Shown: positions 35,125-47,440 of the stretch, piece by piece | How the letters are laid out: every line of letters begins with the position of its first letter | How positions within the stretch are numbered: position 1 is the first letter of the stretch | Source of the DNA: Chlorokybus atmophyticus | Lineage: Eukaryota > Streptophyta > Chlorokybophyceae > Chlorokybales > Chlorokybaceae | DNA length: 64,000 bases | Reading direction: 5' to 3' | Assembly (NCBI GenBank): GCA_009103225.1 | Contig: RHPI01002069.1 | Coordinates: forward strand, 124,001 to 188,000 | Notes under the pieces: generated by a model | What the model was told of the DNA's origin: nothing | Databases searched by the model: none | Seen by the model: the letters and a program-made list of their open reading frames with translations, nothing else | Made by a program: the position numbers and the translations under genes

Positions 35125-38100
35125 TCATAGACTAGCGTGGTTCTTGCTGTTCGACCTCGAAGGTTCCGGCGTCGGAGACCTCACATACCCCTTTGCCGCA
35201 GCCAGCGCCCTGATGTTCTTTAGGTTCTCCTGCCCTGCCGTGTTCTCTTTTGGGCTCTCCAGTTTTGCAAGCGCCACTGCGGCGGCTTTGGCAAAGTCCG
35301 GTGGCTGCATCACCCTCAAAGGAGACCGGCTCCTGTTCTGCTGCTCTGCCTGCTGCAATCCCCGCACGCGGTGCCGGTCCCCGCTGCCCAGCCGCCGGGC
35401 ACCCGACTCGTCCTGTATCTTCTTCAGCGCAGCCACAATGGCATCAAATGTCGGCCGCGCGCGGGGGTTGCGAGCCCAGCATGCGCGTATCAGAGCGCTG
35501 TAGGCTGGTAGTCCCCTGAACGCAGGCTCGCACGTAGTGGGTATGGTCAACCTGTCTTGCTGCTCGGCAACAGCATGCATGATCTGCCAGTTGTTACTGA
35601 ACTCTCCCCAGGGGACCTGCATAGCATTATCAGTGAGCGTTTGATGCTAAGCACTAGTTTGTGACTAGTGTGCAAAGTGATTCGTACCTCCAAAGTCAGA
35701 AGCTCCCAAAGAATAACGCCAAAGGAGAAGACGTCTGCAGCACGATTGTACTTCTCACCCTTCAGCACCTCAGGCGCCATCCACCTTGGACTGTGAAGGT
35801 TGTTGGACGCGGGAATGTGGCTTGCCTCCATCAATCTCGACAAATTGAAGTCACAAACCTGCACAACAGACAGATGAGCTGTCTGCGAGTGCAGCAAGCT
35901 GACAACTTGTTGCAATCGGCCAGGCGCCTTGAGTGGCAGAACCAGCAAGGTGACAACTACACCTTTACGTGCCAATGCCGATCGACCAGTATGTTTGGAC
36001 TCTTCAGATCTCGATGGATGACAGGCGGTTGCGAGGAGTGCAAATAGTGCATTCCAAGAGCAGCATCTGTTGCCATGTTCAAGCGGCGTGCCCAATCCAG
36101 ACTTGTCGAACCAGCCCGTGCCCTCGCCATCACATCATATAGAGACCCTCGAGGACAGTACTCTGTCACTAGGCACAGATCTGGAGGTGCAATGCATGCA
36201 CCGATGAACATTACCTGCATATAAACAGCATAAGACCATGAAGACAAACATCTGTGGACACCCAACAACTCTAAGCACTGCAACACTTGGCTTACCACAT
36301 TGGGATGGCGCATGCGGCACATGATGCCCACTTCTTTTCTGAACAAGGCCACACTCTCTGCTGAAAATGCTGCCCCAAGTGAGTGCCCGCCTGCGTCTGG
36401 ACCCCAAGCAGCACCCAACTTTTTCACGGCTACGTCTGTGTGGCGCCAGCTTGCAAGGTGCACCTGTATAGCCACGTCCGTTAACACCCTGCCGTCAATC
36501 CACTTGAGTAAGCGAAACAACAACTGACCATGCATACCTGTCCATAGGCTCCACCACCAATGTTCCGCGTCAGCTTTAGATCCCCATAGTCAATCTCCCA
36601 GGGCTCCCGAGGCCTGGATGGTTGCTTGGGCTGCTCTGTCATGCCTTCGTGCTTGCTGAGTGCTTCAATGACAGCTACGGGCAATGCCTTAATCATGTCT
36701 TCCAAAGGCACATCCGCATGCGGTTTCTTTGAGGCGCAGGCGTCCATGTCCAACTGGCGCTGCACACTGCCAGCAGAAGCACCTTCGCCTTCTGGCCTGT
36801 CAGGACTACGAGCATGCGGCACCCGAGGAGGGCGTGCTGCGGACGTCCACGATGATGGCTGAGACGGCCGCGTGTCGCCCCCAGTAAGGTAGCTGGATGT
36901 CATGCTTGTTGAGCACGTGTCTTCTGAGACTACAACAGCGCCGCTGATGGGTGTGAGTGGCTCTGTCACCTGGCTGTTGCAGGGAGTGGGAGGCACGAAC
37001 CTACTCGTGGATGGCTCGGGTGAGGCTGCGCTGCTGGCCGGACGCTCCACAGGGGGGCTCATTGTCTTCTGGTGTGTAACACGCGGTGTAGCAAAGAAGG
37101 CACTGCTTGGCTTTGCTGGAAGCTCAAAGCGACCTGGTGGCGTAGCAGGCGCAGGGTCTGACATGTGGCTTCTGGCAGGGGCGGAAGGGCTACCTGACTC
37201 CGGCGTGTTGGTTGAGTTTGCTGACTGCGTGCGGGACTGGTCGTACGAATGAGGTGAGCCCTGTGGAGTTGAGTAAGCACGTGCTGATGTGCTCAACGGA
37301 CCGAATGGTGCATTGGCCGCGCTGTCCGACCAGGGCGTAGCAGGCAGCCTCGGCGTTGCCAAGGCTGCCTGCTTCGTGTATGGGTTCAGCTCGTTCCACC
37401 ACTGCGGACCCAACACAGCACAGTGTCTCCCGGTAAAGTCCTGCGCCAGCTTCAATGCAGCCACGCAGTGAAGCTGTCCGCTGGTGTCGCGACCGGCTAG
37501 AGTCTCACGCAGCGCCCAGATGCGCGCCACGCCATCCTTGGTTACGCTTAGCATGTGGGTTTCACCAACAGGTAGCAAGAACCGCAAGCCCTTGGAATGC
37601 GCCACAGTGGTTGCCAGCATGGACTGCGAATTTAGGTTCCACAACCTCACAGTACCATCCTTGTGCCCGGCATAAGCCCAGTCACCAGATGGGTGCAGTG
37701 CTACAGACCGTACTCTGCTGCCAGGTTGCCCCAAACTTGCAACGGCTTCAACCTTGTCAACTGACCAGACTCGAACACGGCCGCTTTCATGCCCAGAGAG
37801 CACATGCTGCTTGGATTGCGCCATGCAAACAACAGGTCCAGATGGGCTGCAGTCCATGCGCCGCTCCAACCGCTGTTTGGCAACATTCCAGACCTGCAGG
37901 GTTCGGTCGGCGCTGCCACCAGCACTCCAGACTGTTCTACCATCCGAGAGAGCCAAAATGCTTGTGACCTTGTCGCAATGAATGCGCTGATCGCTTGAAT
38001 TGTGGCTTGGCGTGACAGCAGCGCCAGCTGCACAGGTACTGTATGTGTTATTGGAGGCACGCGTATTGGCAAGTGATGTGGTGCAACACTCACAATGAAC

Positions 38101-39871
38101 AGGACGGATGCTCACTAACAATGCAGAATATCAAAACGGGTAGGGTGTGCTTGCCTGGTGCGATTGAAGAATTTACAACAGCACTCTTTCGCAACCTCTT
38201 TCCCACGCTGTTCGCTGCATTGTTGCCCTCAATCTCAAATGTGTAAATACGCCCATGAGCCGTCCCAGCCCAAATCAGCCGAGACGACACAATAGCGATG
38301 CAGGTGATTCCATAGCTCCCAGCAACAGATGCCGGTCCAGAGTCCGCAACCTGCGGCCTTGCGGCCAAAAACACTCCTGTGCTGGCATTCCACAACCTCA
38401 CTGTCCCGTCGTCATGCCCTGTCCACATGTGCACCCCGTCCACGGGGTCAAGAGCCAGGCAGCTGGCTGACTTGCAAATCCCCACAGACGACAGCAAAGG
38501 CTCGGGTGCCGCTGGTGACATGAGGTCTTGCATGCACAAGCTGTTCATGCACCACCACACCTGCAAGGCAGAGAACAATTGATAACCAGCTCACTTGCCA
38601 ACATTTGCTGATGCACAGGTACCAGCAGCCATAACATAGAATGCTCCGCCTTGTTCCAGTACAAGGTCAAGCATGAAATGCATGTGTATACTTGACACAC
38701 AATACACTGCATTGCACAACTGACAAACAGTTGCTGCAGAGTGTTGTGCTCACCTGTCCCCACACAGCAGTACCAATGCAGCGGAGGCAGCTCTGCTGCT
38801 CGTCAACATTGGCAAACCGATGCGCGGCTGACAATGGCACATTAGATGCAGCTTTGCGTTCCTTTGCAGGCGTGATCCATGCATGCGACTGATCATCAGC
38901 ATTGCCCTGAAACCGCGCCCACAGCTCCTGTGCAATCGCGTCAAGCTTGTCTGCCAGCACAGCAACTGCAAGAACACGGATCAGCTTCAGGTCGGTTCAA
39001 GGCAAAATACATCACGCAGCTGCAATGACACTATGCATTGCTGAGCACAGTAGCATGCAAGCTGTATGCGCTGGTGACGCCAGCAAAGACCCCAGCAGCA
39101 CTCAAGACACTGACATTTGCCCACTAGCATGACATACAGAGAAATGCTTCAATGATCCAACAGTGACAGATGTGGTAACGCGGCTGACTGGCTGGTACCG
39201 CTACTGTGCCATGGTCTGTTGGCTGACACCGGAACACAGGCCAAGTGCATGCAACCGGATGGACACATGAAACTCACATGTCTGTTCTGTGTGTTTCTTT
39301 TGCAACCATTTCGCCACTGTGGACTTCTGGCCATCAGCTTGTAGCTTTTCAAGCACAATCCTGGCCACTTTCAGGATGTCTTCACAAAGGAGTCGTTCCC
39401 TGTTTGAAGAGTTGGGTTGGTGCTCAACATGGCAACGGCATACTGCACGTGCTAGCATCCGCATGTCTTAAACAGCATGCATGGGAAGCCCAGAAAAATG
39501 TCAAAACGAAGTATGCACCTCGTATATGCCAGTAACAGCAAAAGTGAAGAAACGCGTGTGTAACACTCAACGCAGCAAAAACGCGTGCGAAGCTGGGCAA
39601 AGACTTGGTGATGTTATTATGTCAGGCTGTCAACTGACCTCGAAAGCGCCCATCCATCAGGCAGATCAACATAATGCAGGGCCGTGCGTGCTGCCACAGC
39701 TGCCCTCAAGATAGGTGTACAACGCTTGAATAGCCACCGCTCTTTCAGCGACTCAACCCGCCAGCTGAGCTCAGCAAGGGCGGAGTCGCACTGCGCCTCC
39801 AAGTGAGGAACGCCCACGGGCGCCGTAGTAGCAGCCAATTCAGAGGCTGACGGCTCCTCTCCATGCAGCAT
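35125..39871 (-). CDS. WD40-repeat Raf-like (TKL) protein kinase
   Basis: Nine exons: 39639-39871, 39278-39399, 38754-38965, 38155-38560, 36538-38027, 36296-36463, 35963-36214, 35688-35858 and 35125-35616, giving 1,181 aa. Residues 1-190 are helical with no known domain. About 190-530 hold at least five WD40 blades (GTVRLWNASTG, LQVWNVAKQRL, VRVWSVDK, GTVRLWNLNSQ, GVARIWAL). About 530-790 is a Ser/Pro/Thr-rich linker. The kinase domain starts near 800: LTRNIGGGAYGQVHLASW, VAVKK (Lys 835), catalytic IHRDLKSPNILV (944-955), WMAPEVL, and ends near 1085. The magnesium motif is DFN, not DFG, as in some plant/algal TKL kinases. This is a serine/threonine kinase of the Raf-like MAPKKK type by motif; the WD40 half should be a docking propeller. 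Intron 4 uses a GC donor (38154). A telobox lies 5 bp upstream of the ATG (39876-39883). Confidence 0.9.
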
Positions 39872-40047
39872 TGTCAAACCCTAACCAGCTCGCATGCTCT
39901 ACAGCAAGGCCTATCCGCTCCCTGCTTCCAGCCTGCTGAGGCAAGCAACAAGCTGCAACTTTCCCCCCAGAGCTGAACTTCTACCCTGCAGGGGGAACTC
40001 CTCAGCTTCACCTTTCACATGTTGCTTGTGAGTCTGTCTGCTGGTCT

Positions 40048-40161
40048 TTACGACAGCGACAGCATGCCCATGATGACGTGCGTGGAGCTGATGAGAGCGA
40101 CCACGGTGAGCGCACCGATGGCCGCCGCCGCGCTATACTCGTAGAGAAACAAATGCAGCAT
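40048..40161 (-). CDS. Possible 37-aa membrane micropeptide
   Basis: ATG at 40161 (minus) to TAA at 40048. The sequence is MLHLFLYEYS followed by a hydrophobic stretch AAAAIGALTVVALISSTHVI, one membrane helix. Too short for a confident call; it could be the last exon of a small subunit gene whose first exon I cannot place. Confidence 0.2.
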   Translation of the reverse strand: MLHLFLYEYSAAAAIGALTVVALISSTHVIMGMLSLS

Positions 40162-40770
40162 TGTGCCAGCAGAGGTGAGTGCTCCTCAATGCTGACAGCT
40201 TCAACCTTTCGCCTTCCTGCCGCTTCCACGAACAACACCGCTCCCGCAGGCACCTTTGCCACGCTCACCGCCGCCACCCCCTACGCCAAGGCCAAGGTCA
40301 ACAGCACAACAGAACAGCGGCCAACAGACTCGGTTACTACAGACCGAGTCTCACTCACATTCCCCGCCAACTAACTGACCATGCCAGCATTATACGACCT
40401 GCATTGCCGAAACTTATTAGCAAGCAACTTACGACGTCCCTCCGTCGCCAGCAATAAACGCAGCACCTTATGTTCTGAATACTTATACCATGGCTAAAAG
40501 CTGCGCTAATTTTATGGGGACTTAACTGGCTGCTTGCATCCATGGTTAGGGGCCGTTCAAATTGTTGAGTGATGACGCGCTGTGCGCAGCAGGCGTTCCG
40601 AGCCAGACGCGGGCATCTTGCCGGCAAGCATTTTGCCGTTACAATTGCGCGAATTTGAATATCAAAATATTCGGCCCAGCTAGCAGTAGGGCCGCGCTTG
40701 CCAAAGGTTTGCATGCGAATCCCCGAACAGCTGAATCTACTACACTGTACCAAGGTTTTTATTCACTACT

Positions 40771-40816
40771 ACCGTACTTGTGCGAATACAACCCCCCCTT
40801 ACAAACAAAGCCCCTC
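40771..40816 (+). repeat. MITE-like terminus, second copy
   Basis: ACCGTACTTGTGCGAATACA, then C-runs and TACAAACAAAGCCCC, matching 10433-10475. No inverted partner was found nearby, so it may be a solo end or a decayed element. Confidence 0.5.
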
Positions 40817-40967
40817 CCCCCGCCCCCCCCCGAATTGCTACTGCACATCGCAACGAAGCAACTTTCATCAAGCAACTTTCATTTATAAGACGGTCAACCA
40901 GCTAACATAGCTACATGGGTATGCATCGCAATCGTTTTAAGGCTACACACACATGCTCGTAAATGTG

Positions 40968-41165
40968 CATGAAGCTAGCATGCGTAGTTGAATTGTGATG
41001 CATGTGCAGTGTTATTGTTATAAGGCTTCTGTTGCTTGTTTAGGATTATAACTTTAGCACATGACCTTATGAGCGTTTTATGTAATACATGAAGAGATAA
41101 AGCATAAATTGCTTTATCTCTTCATGCTAGCATGCGTAATTGAGTTGTGATGCATGTGCACTATT
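40968..41165. repeat. Direct repeats around a perfect hairpin
   Basis: Two copies of CTAGCATGCGTARTTGARTT plus GTGATGCATGTGCA (40974-41009 and 41127-41161) flank an AT-rich centre. The hairpin at 41088-41126 has 17-bp perfect arms and abuts the second copy. Confidence 0.8.
41088..41126. repeat. Perfect 17-bp inverted repeat
   Basis: CATGAAGAGATAAAGCA, loop TAAAT, TGCTTTATCTCTTCATG; no mismatches. Confidence 0.95.
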
Positions 41166-41367
41166 AGCATCAGCTGCGTATGCCTCACGAAAAGAGTGTT
41201 GCACGCTGCGCACTGTTTCGTAGTTGCTCCTTCCCCATACAAGCTGGTTGGCTGGCTTGAATTTAACCATATATAGGAAGACAACTTAGGGTAGACTAGG
41301 AAAACAACTAGAGCTGGTCTGACAATTTCATCCGTTGGTGGTTAAAGGTCCCGGAGAGGTTTGTATC

Positions 41368-41411
41368 GTAAATAGATGGCAAGGATTGTGGCATGCACAA
41401 GAGCGTGGCAC
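41368..41411 (+). repeat. Dispersed repeat, copy B
   Basis: Core AAATAGATGGCAAGGATTGT followed by GGCATGCACAAGAGCGTGGC; compare 13096-13140. Confidence 0.7.
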
Positions 41412-42216
41412 ATATGCAGATACCAAATGTTCATGTTATATTTTGTGCAAGATTGTGAGATACTGACTGTGCATAGGCATTCCAATATGACAGATGCAGC
41501 AAAGCACTTGCACAAGCACACATGTAAGAAAATATGTTTGTTTCCATTCCATATAAAGCAGGAGCCACATGGCATGACACGCGAGTGGGAACGAATAGAC
41601 AGGTAAGCAATGCCATTGATGAACATGTATTGTGGCAAGCGTTGGAATGCATACAATCACACATACGGCCTTATTGCTGGCTACCTTGCTAGTGTCTATT
41701 TTACTTTACTCTTACCGTCCTTATCCGCAATTGTGTCAGTGGGCACCTCTACTCTCTGCACCACACTACAACTTATACCACACCTTGCGGGTTGTGGTTG
41801 TGAAGCAGTTTTTGAGAAATTGAAGTTCACTAGTCTATTGCAACCCACCGCCAGTCTGTGTTCAGGTCCATGAGTACTGCATGTGCTACTGCGAGTGCCC
41901 TATCGCACACCAGACATGCCAGGCCAAATTAATGGCTCACCATGCCAGGTAGGTGCGTACATGGTGCTCGGCACAGCGTGCACACAGGTTTGCACGCGCA
42001 AGCGTGTGCGCGCGTGTACATGTGTACAAAGAATGCACTGCGGCATTAGTAACATGCCTAACCCTTATGCATTGTGTGCGTAAGCATGCACAGGTGGGCG
42101 GGCGCAAGGGACACTGAACATTGAACCTACACGGATGTGCCCATGAGATGCTCGTTGGCCCAGCCGCCATAAAAATCAGACCGCATGGTACTTACCATTG
42201 CCAGACACCAGAGCAC

Positions 42217-43368
42217 TTACTTCTTTTTTAATAACTCGACATCAAACACCATGGACGCATCTCGGTTTGAGTTGCCAATGACGGCTTCGAGCCGGCGCAC
42301 TCTGTCAAAGCCCACCACCAGAGGCTGGTCATACACGCTCTGATACACCAATGCCGGCGGTAGGATGCCCCGCCGCTTACCCCCAACCTTCATGCCAGTA
42401 ACCTACCAACGGCACATAAGACACATGCAGACGCCAACGCCACATTATCAAGCACGCCTGCATGATGAGACACTTTGCAATTGCTGTCTCACTCACCAGA
42501 TCAGAGAGCCCCGCTATGACATTACCGTCACCAATCCTGCAGCCATATTGTTAGTGTGCAGCATGTTGTGTGAATTATGTGAAGTGGCTATGCTTGCAAT
42601 CATACCTGAACTCAAACGGCTCAGGGAAGCCATCAACGATATGGTCGTAAGACGAGTCCAGGTTCTTGCCGTTGAAGCCCAGCAGCCGCGAGCTATAGTG
42701 CACCACGGCTACATCACCTCGCTCGACAGCCTCACCAGTGCCCTCCACAATGTCAAGATACCTACCAACACAATAGCAGCAACAAGACTTCAGTTGAGCA
42801 AAGGGCAGTGGTTGCGCAGCAACATGCCATCCAACACTGCCACGAGCTGGGACACCCTCAACACAGTGTTTAACAAGAACAACTAGTACTTCAAAGGGTA
42901 ATACTAAGCTGCTTACCGCACGCCAGCTGGAGTGGTTACATCCTTTCGGCCTTCATAACGCCTCTCCTTGGTGTCGCGCTTGTCCACAGGAGGTGGCACC
43001 GCAGCCCCGCTGCAGCAGAGCAAGCACCATTCTCAAGCAATGCACGAAGTAGGCTGTCTCAAACACTTGCACGCAGCAAAGAACTGCAGCACGATTGACG
43101 TAAGCTCTGACCTTGCTCACCTGGCTGCCGGCGTCTGCGCACAAGCGAGCACGGCAGCCGCAGCCAGCAGCAGGTCTCGGCGGGGTAACGAGGCATTGCA
43201 GTGGTGCTGGTTGTCCCTGCTTGGCTCAGCTGAGGCAGAACCTTGCGCAACCCGCCTCTTGGAAGCAGGGTGGGAAGCACGCGGCTTTGCAACGATAAGC
43301 GGCGTGTGCCATGACAGCGACACCGTCGCCGCCGCCGCCATCGCTGAGCTACTCTGCTGCCCAGCCAT
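42217..43368 (-). CDS. FKBP-type peptidyl-prolyl isomerase, thylakoid lumen
   Basis: Five exons: 43121-43368, 42917-43009, 42606-42761, 42497-42536 and 42217-42402, giving 240 aa. The N-terminus is a bipartite plastid signal: a Ser/Ala/Arg-rich transit part, then SLPRRDLLLAAAAVLACAQT, a twin-arginine lumen signal with a likely cut after the Ala-rich segment. The FKBP fold follows: ERGDVAVVHYSSRLLGFNGK, SSYDHIVDGFPEPFEFRIG with NVIAGLSDLVTGMKVGGKRR and ILPPALVY, and the last strand SMVFDVELLKKK. The enzyme rotates Xaa-Pro bonds of lumen proteins. GMKVGGKRR and the FDVELL ending are the family's strongest signatures. The gene is divergent from CXIP4, 231 bp apart. Confidence 0.93.
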
Positions 43369-43599
43369 GTAATGCACAGCATTGGTGTTGTCAAAGAATT
43401 ACGTAAGTCACTGACGTAACCCGGTTACATCTAGTAATCAGGGTTTCTGAACAAATTGTCCATGTCAGCTGTACGGCGGTTGAGGCCGGCGGCGGCGGCG
43501 GCTTCGGCGGCAGCAGCGTCGGTGTTGTTGGGAGAGGCGGCGAGCATACAGCCGCGGTAGCATTGGAGTTTTGAGAGGGGAGCTGAGCAGTCTGTCAAG
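43369..43599. promoter_or_regulatory. Bidirectional FKBP/CXIP4 promoter
   Basis: 231-bp interval with a GGCGGCGGCGGC run (about 43489-43505) towards CXIP4 and a near-palindromic ACGTAAGTCACTGACGT (43402-43418) towards FKBP. No TATA box was seen. Confidence 0.5.
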
Positions 43600-44828
43600 A
43601 TGCCGGCGACGGCGGGCAGGGTGCGCATGCCGGCTAACAACCGGATGCACTCCAGTGCGGCGCTGCAGACGCACGGCATCTGGAGCAACACCATCGGCTA
43701 CGATCCTTACGCCCCGGAGAACGCCGCCGCTGCTGCCGCCGCTGCAGGCGACGCCGGCGCCAAGACCGGCGCCCTCAGCGCAGCCGCAGCCGCAGGCCAA
43801 CCGGCCTCCGCATACGACGACTTCCAGGGCCTTCTCGCCCTCGCACGCCTCACTGGTACGTTGCTATTGCGTAATCAGAGGAATCTTTGTTGTAGCAGCA
43901 TTGAGCATGGGCAATGGTTACATGCCAGAAGGCAAACCCATCTGAGCCCGCAGGTGCAATCATGCAAGGTATTGGTAATGTGTATGTCATATATTAACGA
44001 CTACAGAGTAGTGGAGGTTTGCCTGCCTGAACTGCATGTTTCAGTATCATCAATTTGGCTCAACTGCGTCCAATTCTGGCTTACTGCTTGTCAGTTGTTG
44101 CCACTGCAATTCAAGTTTGTCGGATCTTGTCCACACCGTGTTCTCATTTGCACATGCATCTCTGTCAGGTTCATCTACGGCCGACGCGTCAAGGGGCGCG
44201 TGCAAGCGATGCGGGAAGGTGGGCCACCTCTCATTCCAGTGCCGCAATTTCCTGCGCTTGGCTCCCAGCGGAGACACCGCCAGCCTGCCCACTGTGCCCG
44301 AAGACCAGCCGCTGCTGTCCAGCAGCGACTCGGATGATGACTCCGACGCTGAGATGACCAAACCCAAAAGGTATGTTAGCAGTATAGTTGTTAATAGGCA
44401 TGTGTATTGATTGGTCATGCATGAGCACATACGTCAACATTGACCGCCAAGTTAATCTTATGCATGGTGCACGGCACTTGCAGTGTTAGTGTGGCTTTGT
44501 GAAAGATAACACATCTACTGCATGGTGCGGCAGTGATGAGGAGCGGGTAACAGACAGAAAGGAGAAAAGTGGCAGGAAGGTGAGAAGGAAAGAGAAAGCA
44601 AGGAAGCACAGGAAGAAGAAGCGGAGGAGCCCAAGCGACAGTGACATGTCCTCCAGCGAGTCAGAAACAGACAGTGAGGAGGAGCGCCGCCAGAGACGGA
44701 AAGAGAGGAAACGCAAGGAGAGGAAGCGCAAGAAGAGCAGCAACGGGAAGAGCAAATCCAGCAGCGGCAAGAGCAGCAGCAGGAAGCGGAAAGGCAAGGA
44801 GAGTACGAACAGCTCAGATTCCGAGTAG
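43600..44828 (+). CDS. CXIP4: CAX-interacting protein 4-like zinc-knuckle protein
   Basis: Three exons: 43600-43855, 44169-44370 and 44534-44828, giving 250 aa. The first 40 residues (MPATAGRVRMPANNRMHSSA, then LQTHGIWSNTIGYDPYAP) are almost the invariant N-terminus of plant CXIP4. FQGLLALARLTG precedes a CCHC zinc knuckle, C-K-R-C-G-K-V-G-H-x4-C, followed by CRNFL. The last 100 residues are alternating Lys/Arg and Ser/Asp/Glu blocks, a nuclear RS-like tail. In Arabidopsis CXIP4 was found as an activator of CAX cation/proton exchangers, but the architecture suits a nuclear RNA-binding or splicing-linked protein; which applies here cannot be seen. ATG choice is fixed by the conserved N-terminus. 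Confidence 0.93.
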
Positions 44829-46204
44829 TCGGTTCTCTTTGTATATCTATCTGTATGTATATGTAGTCCTTGTTGCAACTGATTCTACGATCATATGGTT
44901 ACTTCAAGGATTCTAGACACGCCTTATTCTTAGTACCAGGTAGCTGGCCTTTGATGTGTCACTCGTATATACTGAGTAACACATAACCGTTTGGCATACC
45001 ATGATTCATATGACATGGTGTTGCGACTGGTTAAGGTGTACTGTCGAAAGGTGTAACTGTGGCTGTGCATTCGGAGGATCCAGACCTACCACCGCTTGCT
45101 TGCTTGTTTGATTGTATGCGGTGATGTACTGTGCTATCTAATTTACGCTGTATTAGTGTTGTTGCGTATGAATACACAACAATAGGAGTTGCAACAAAGC
45201 AGCTCAAGCGTAGGGGCCATATGCAAACAAGCATGCAGCAGCAAGCATGAATTTCAGTAGGGGCCAAGGCAGAGTTGAAACAACTAACATACGTCTGAAG
45301 CCATATTGGGGCTGGGTAGAACTGTACACAAAATGCGCCAGGGATTTGCTCATGCATAGTGGCAGCCACAACAATCAGATGTGTGCAATGCATGTCGTGT
45401 GTTGCACTGTCTGCTGCTGTGCATTGAGATGCCTTGTGCTATGCATACACTGTGTGACAGTGCGCGCTATATGCATTGATCGCTAGGCTCACAGCCAAAG
45501 TATCACAATGAAGCTTAAAGGCGAGGCAAAACCCTTGGGGGCCTTATAGTCGTAGTGGTCGTGCATGCTACCAACGGAGAGGGCATTGCTAACATCTCTG
45601 TTGCAGGTGAAGCTGCTCGCCCTTGAACTTGCTTGTGCTTGCTGCCTACCCCTACTCCTCGAGGTCCAGTGCACTTGGCTTAGGTTAGCTAGGGGCCCCC
45701 ACCCAGCGTTGTTTGCCTTGTGTCGTTGTTGCTCCCTTACTGTGTTGTTGTGGTAGATGTTTATGCAAGTTGCCTTGTGCTACTGTTTGGCGTCTGCTGC
45801 CATGATCAGCCAACTGTTGCATCCTAAGCATTGGCTCAGTATGACATGTCCAAGACCAACCATGCGCCCGATTCTATAGCAGGCACACAATTTTGCATTC
45901 ATTCAACCCCAATTGCTAACAGCCATAGCAGTTGCTAGCAGAAAACCTTTATACAACTCCAATCAGCGCTTGGTCAACCTGCTACCTGCACAGACAGTGA
46001 ACCCAGCACATAGGTTTGCACTGCAATGCTCAAACATTTATGGGCTTTCCGAACATGCAAGTCAAACAACAATCAACAAGCAACCAGCACACGCACACTC
46101 ACAACCACAAGTAAATATATGTACATATCACATGGGCTCAGCATAGACACAGGATAATTGTTGAACAGGGAGAGGGAGCAGTGGACTGACACAAGGAGCC
46201 GGCC
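44829..46204. other. Spacer without a recognisable gene
   Basis: A TGTAA lies at about 45052. The rest is mixed-composition DNA with no conserved frame. Confidence 0.5.
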
Positions 46205-47296
46205 ATGGCGGCGGCGGCGGCAGAGCAGCGGCGGCATGCCGCAGCGGTGGTAGCGGCCGCCGACGTGGCCGCCGCAGCGGAGCGAGACGCCGCCGCGGTC
46301 GCCGCTGACGTCGCCCGCCTCGCCGCCGACCTACGCGGCTCCCTCTCACAGGCAAGGACTTACCAGCAGTGACCAACAACACCAACAACAACAACCAGTA
46401 GTTGTTGTGCAACCCACTAGCACAACACAACACAGCACGACAGACGTGTGTTAGCCTTTTGAAGTAGTGTTCTATATGCGACCGCTTGCGGATTTGAAAT
46501 CTAAGTCAGAATACAAATGCTACACAACTTGTCACAGACGCAGGAGGCGAAGTTTTCCCAGCAGTTGCATACGCATGCTGTATGCGTACTTCATGCTCTA
46601 GTCGTAGTGTAAGCAGCATCACTTTGCATGCTCTGTGAAGGTCTCAAGTAGCATAACCATACCATCCGCAACCCAGTAGTCTTTGTTGCCCCTGCGTGCG
46701 CATGTGCGTGTTTCTGCTTTCAGGTGACGGACTGCTCTCTGGAACACATGAGGTGTTTCGATCAAGCTTGCGCGTCAATGGAGTCAACAGGTGAGGAGGT
46801 GGAAGAGTATTTAGAGGAAACAGGTGTGAGATTGTTGATGTTGTAGTCATTGGTCGGTGTCGCGCAGCGGCGGATGCGGCGAAGAAAGCAGGCGCGCTCA
46901 TCAACGAATGCATCAGGTTGGGGTACAGGTTAATAACAAGCGCGCGTACACACACGCACACGCACACGCAGTTGGCCGATTCCTCTGTGTATGTTGTTCT
47001 AACATAGGCTGGAACGCACGTACGCATGCACTGGCGCTCACACACATAATCCCATGCGCGCTTTTGCAATGCAGGTTGAGCCTTGCAATGGACGGTATCG
47101 ATGCACTCGCCCAGCAAATGTAAGCACCACATGTGTGCATGCACGCGCGGATTGCTGGCGGGACGCATCGAGGTGTGCTTGTCGCTCAATCTGCTGTGCC
47201 TGAACCCCTCTCGCGTGCAGGCGAGGCTTGCATGTGCTGGTGGACCAGTTTGAAGCGCAGGCCAACCAGTTGCTTATGGCAGCACCAAAACCATGA
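46205..47296 (+). CDS. Small coiled-coil protein, BORC subunit 6-like
   Basis: Five exons: 46205-46351, 46724-46790, 46868-46916, 47075-47119 and 47221-47296, giving 127 aa. Residues 1-49 are an Ala/Arg/Asp-rich helix. The rest is helical: VTDCSLEHMRCFDQACASME, then AAKKAGALINECIRLSLAMDGI, ALAQQMRGLHVLVDQFEAQA. The order (Met-Arg near the start of a helix, a central Cys-x-Leu, then Ile-x-x-Leu-Ala-x-Gln) recalls the lyspersin domain of BORCS6, a subunit of the complex that positions lysosomes. This is a pattern-level guess only. Intron 1 has a GC donor (GCAAGG at 46352). TGTAA at 47441 would fit as a poly(A) signal. Confidence 0.4.
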
Positions 47297-47440
47297 CATG
47301 AGTCGTAGCTGAACGCAGCAAAACGTCACCTCACTTTCTGTGGATGACAGTGTACAGCATGTATAGTATGACGAATCACTTGCCATCAACCCGCATGTCT
47401 TCATTTCCGTCAAGGGTCACAATCCTGCATGCATGTGGCG

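Larger units (their letters stand above)
39872..42216. other. Spacer with repeats and hairpin
   Basis: Contains a possible 37-aa ORF, a MITE-like terminus, the CATGCTAGCATGC repeats with a perfect hairpin, and copy B of the dispersed AAATAGA repeat; each is listed separately. AAGCAACTTTCAT is tandemly duplicated at about 40857-40882. No other coding region was recognised. Confidence 0.5.
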
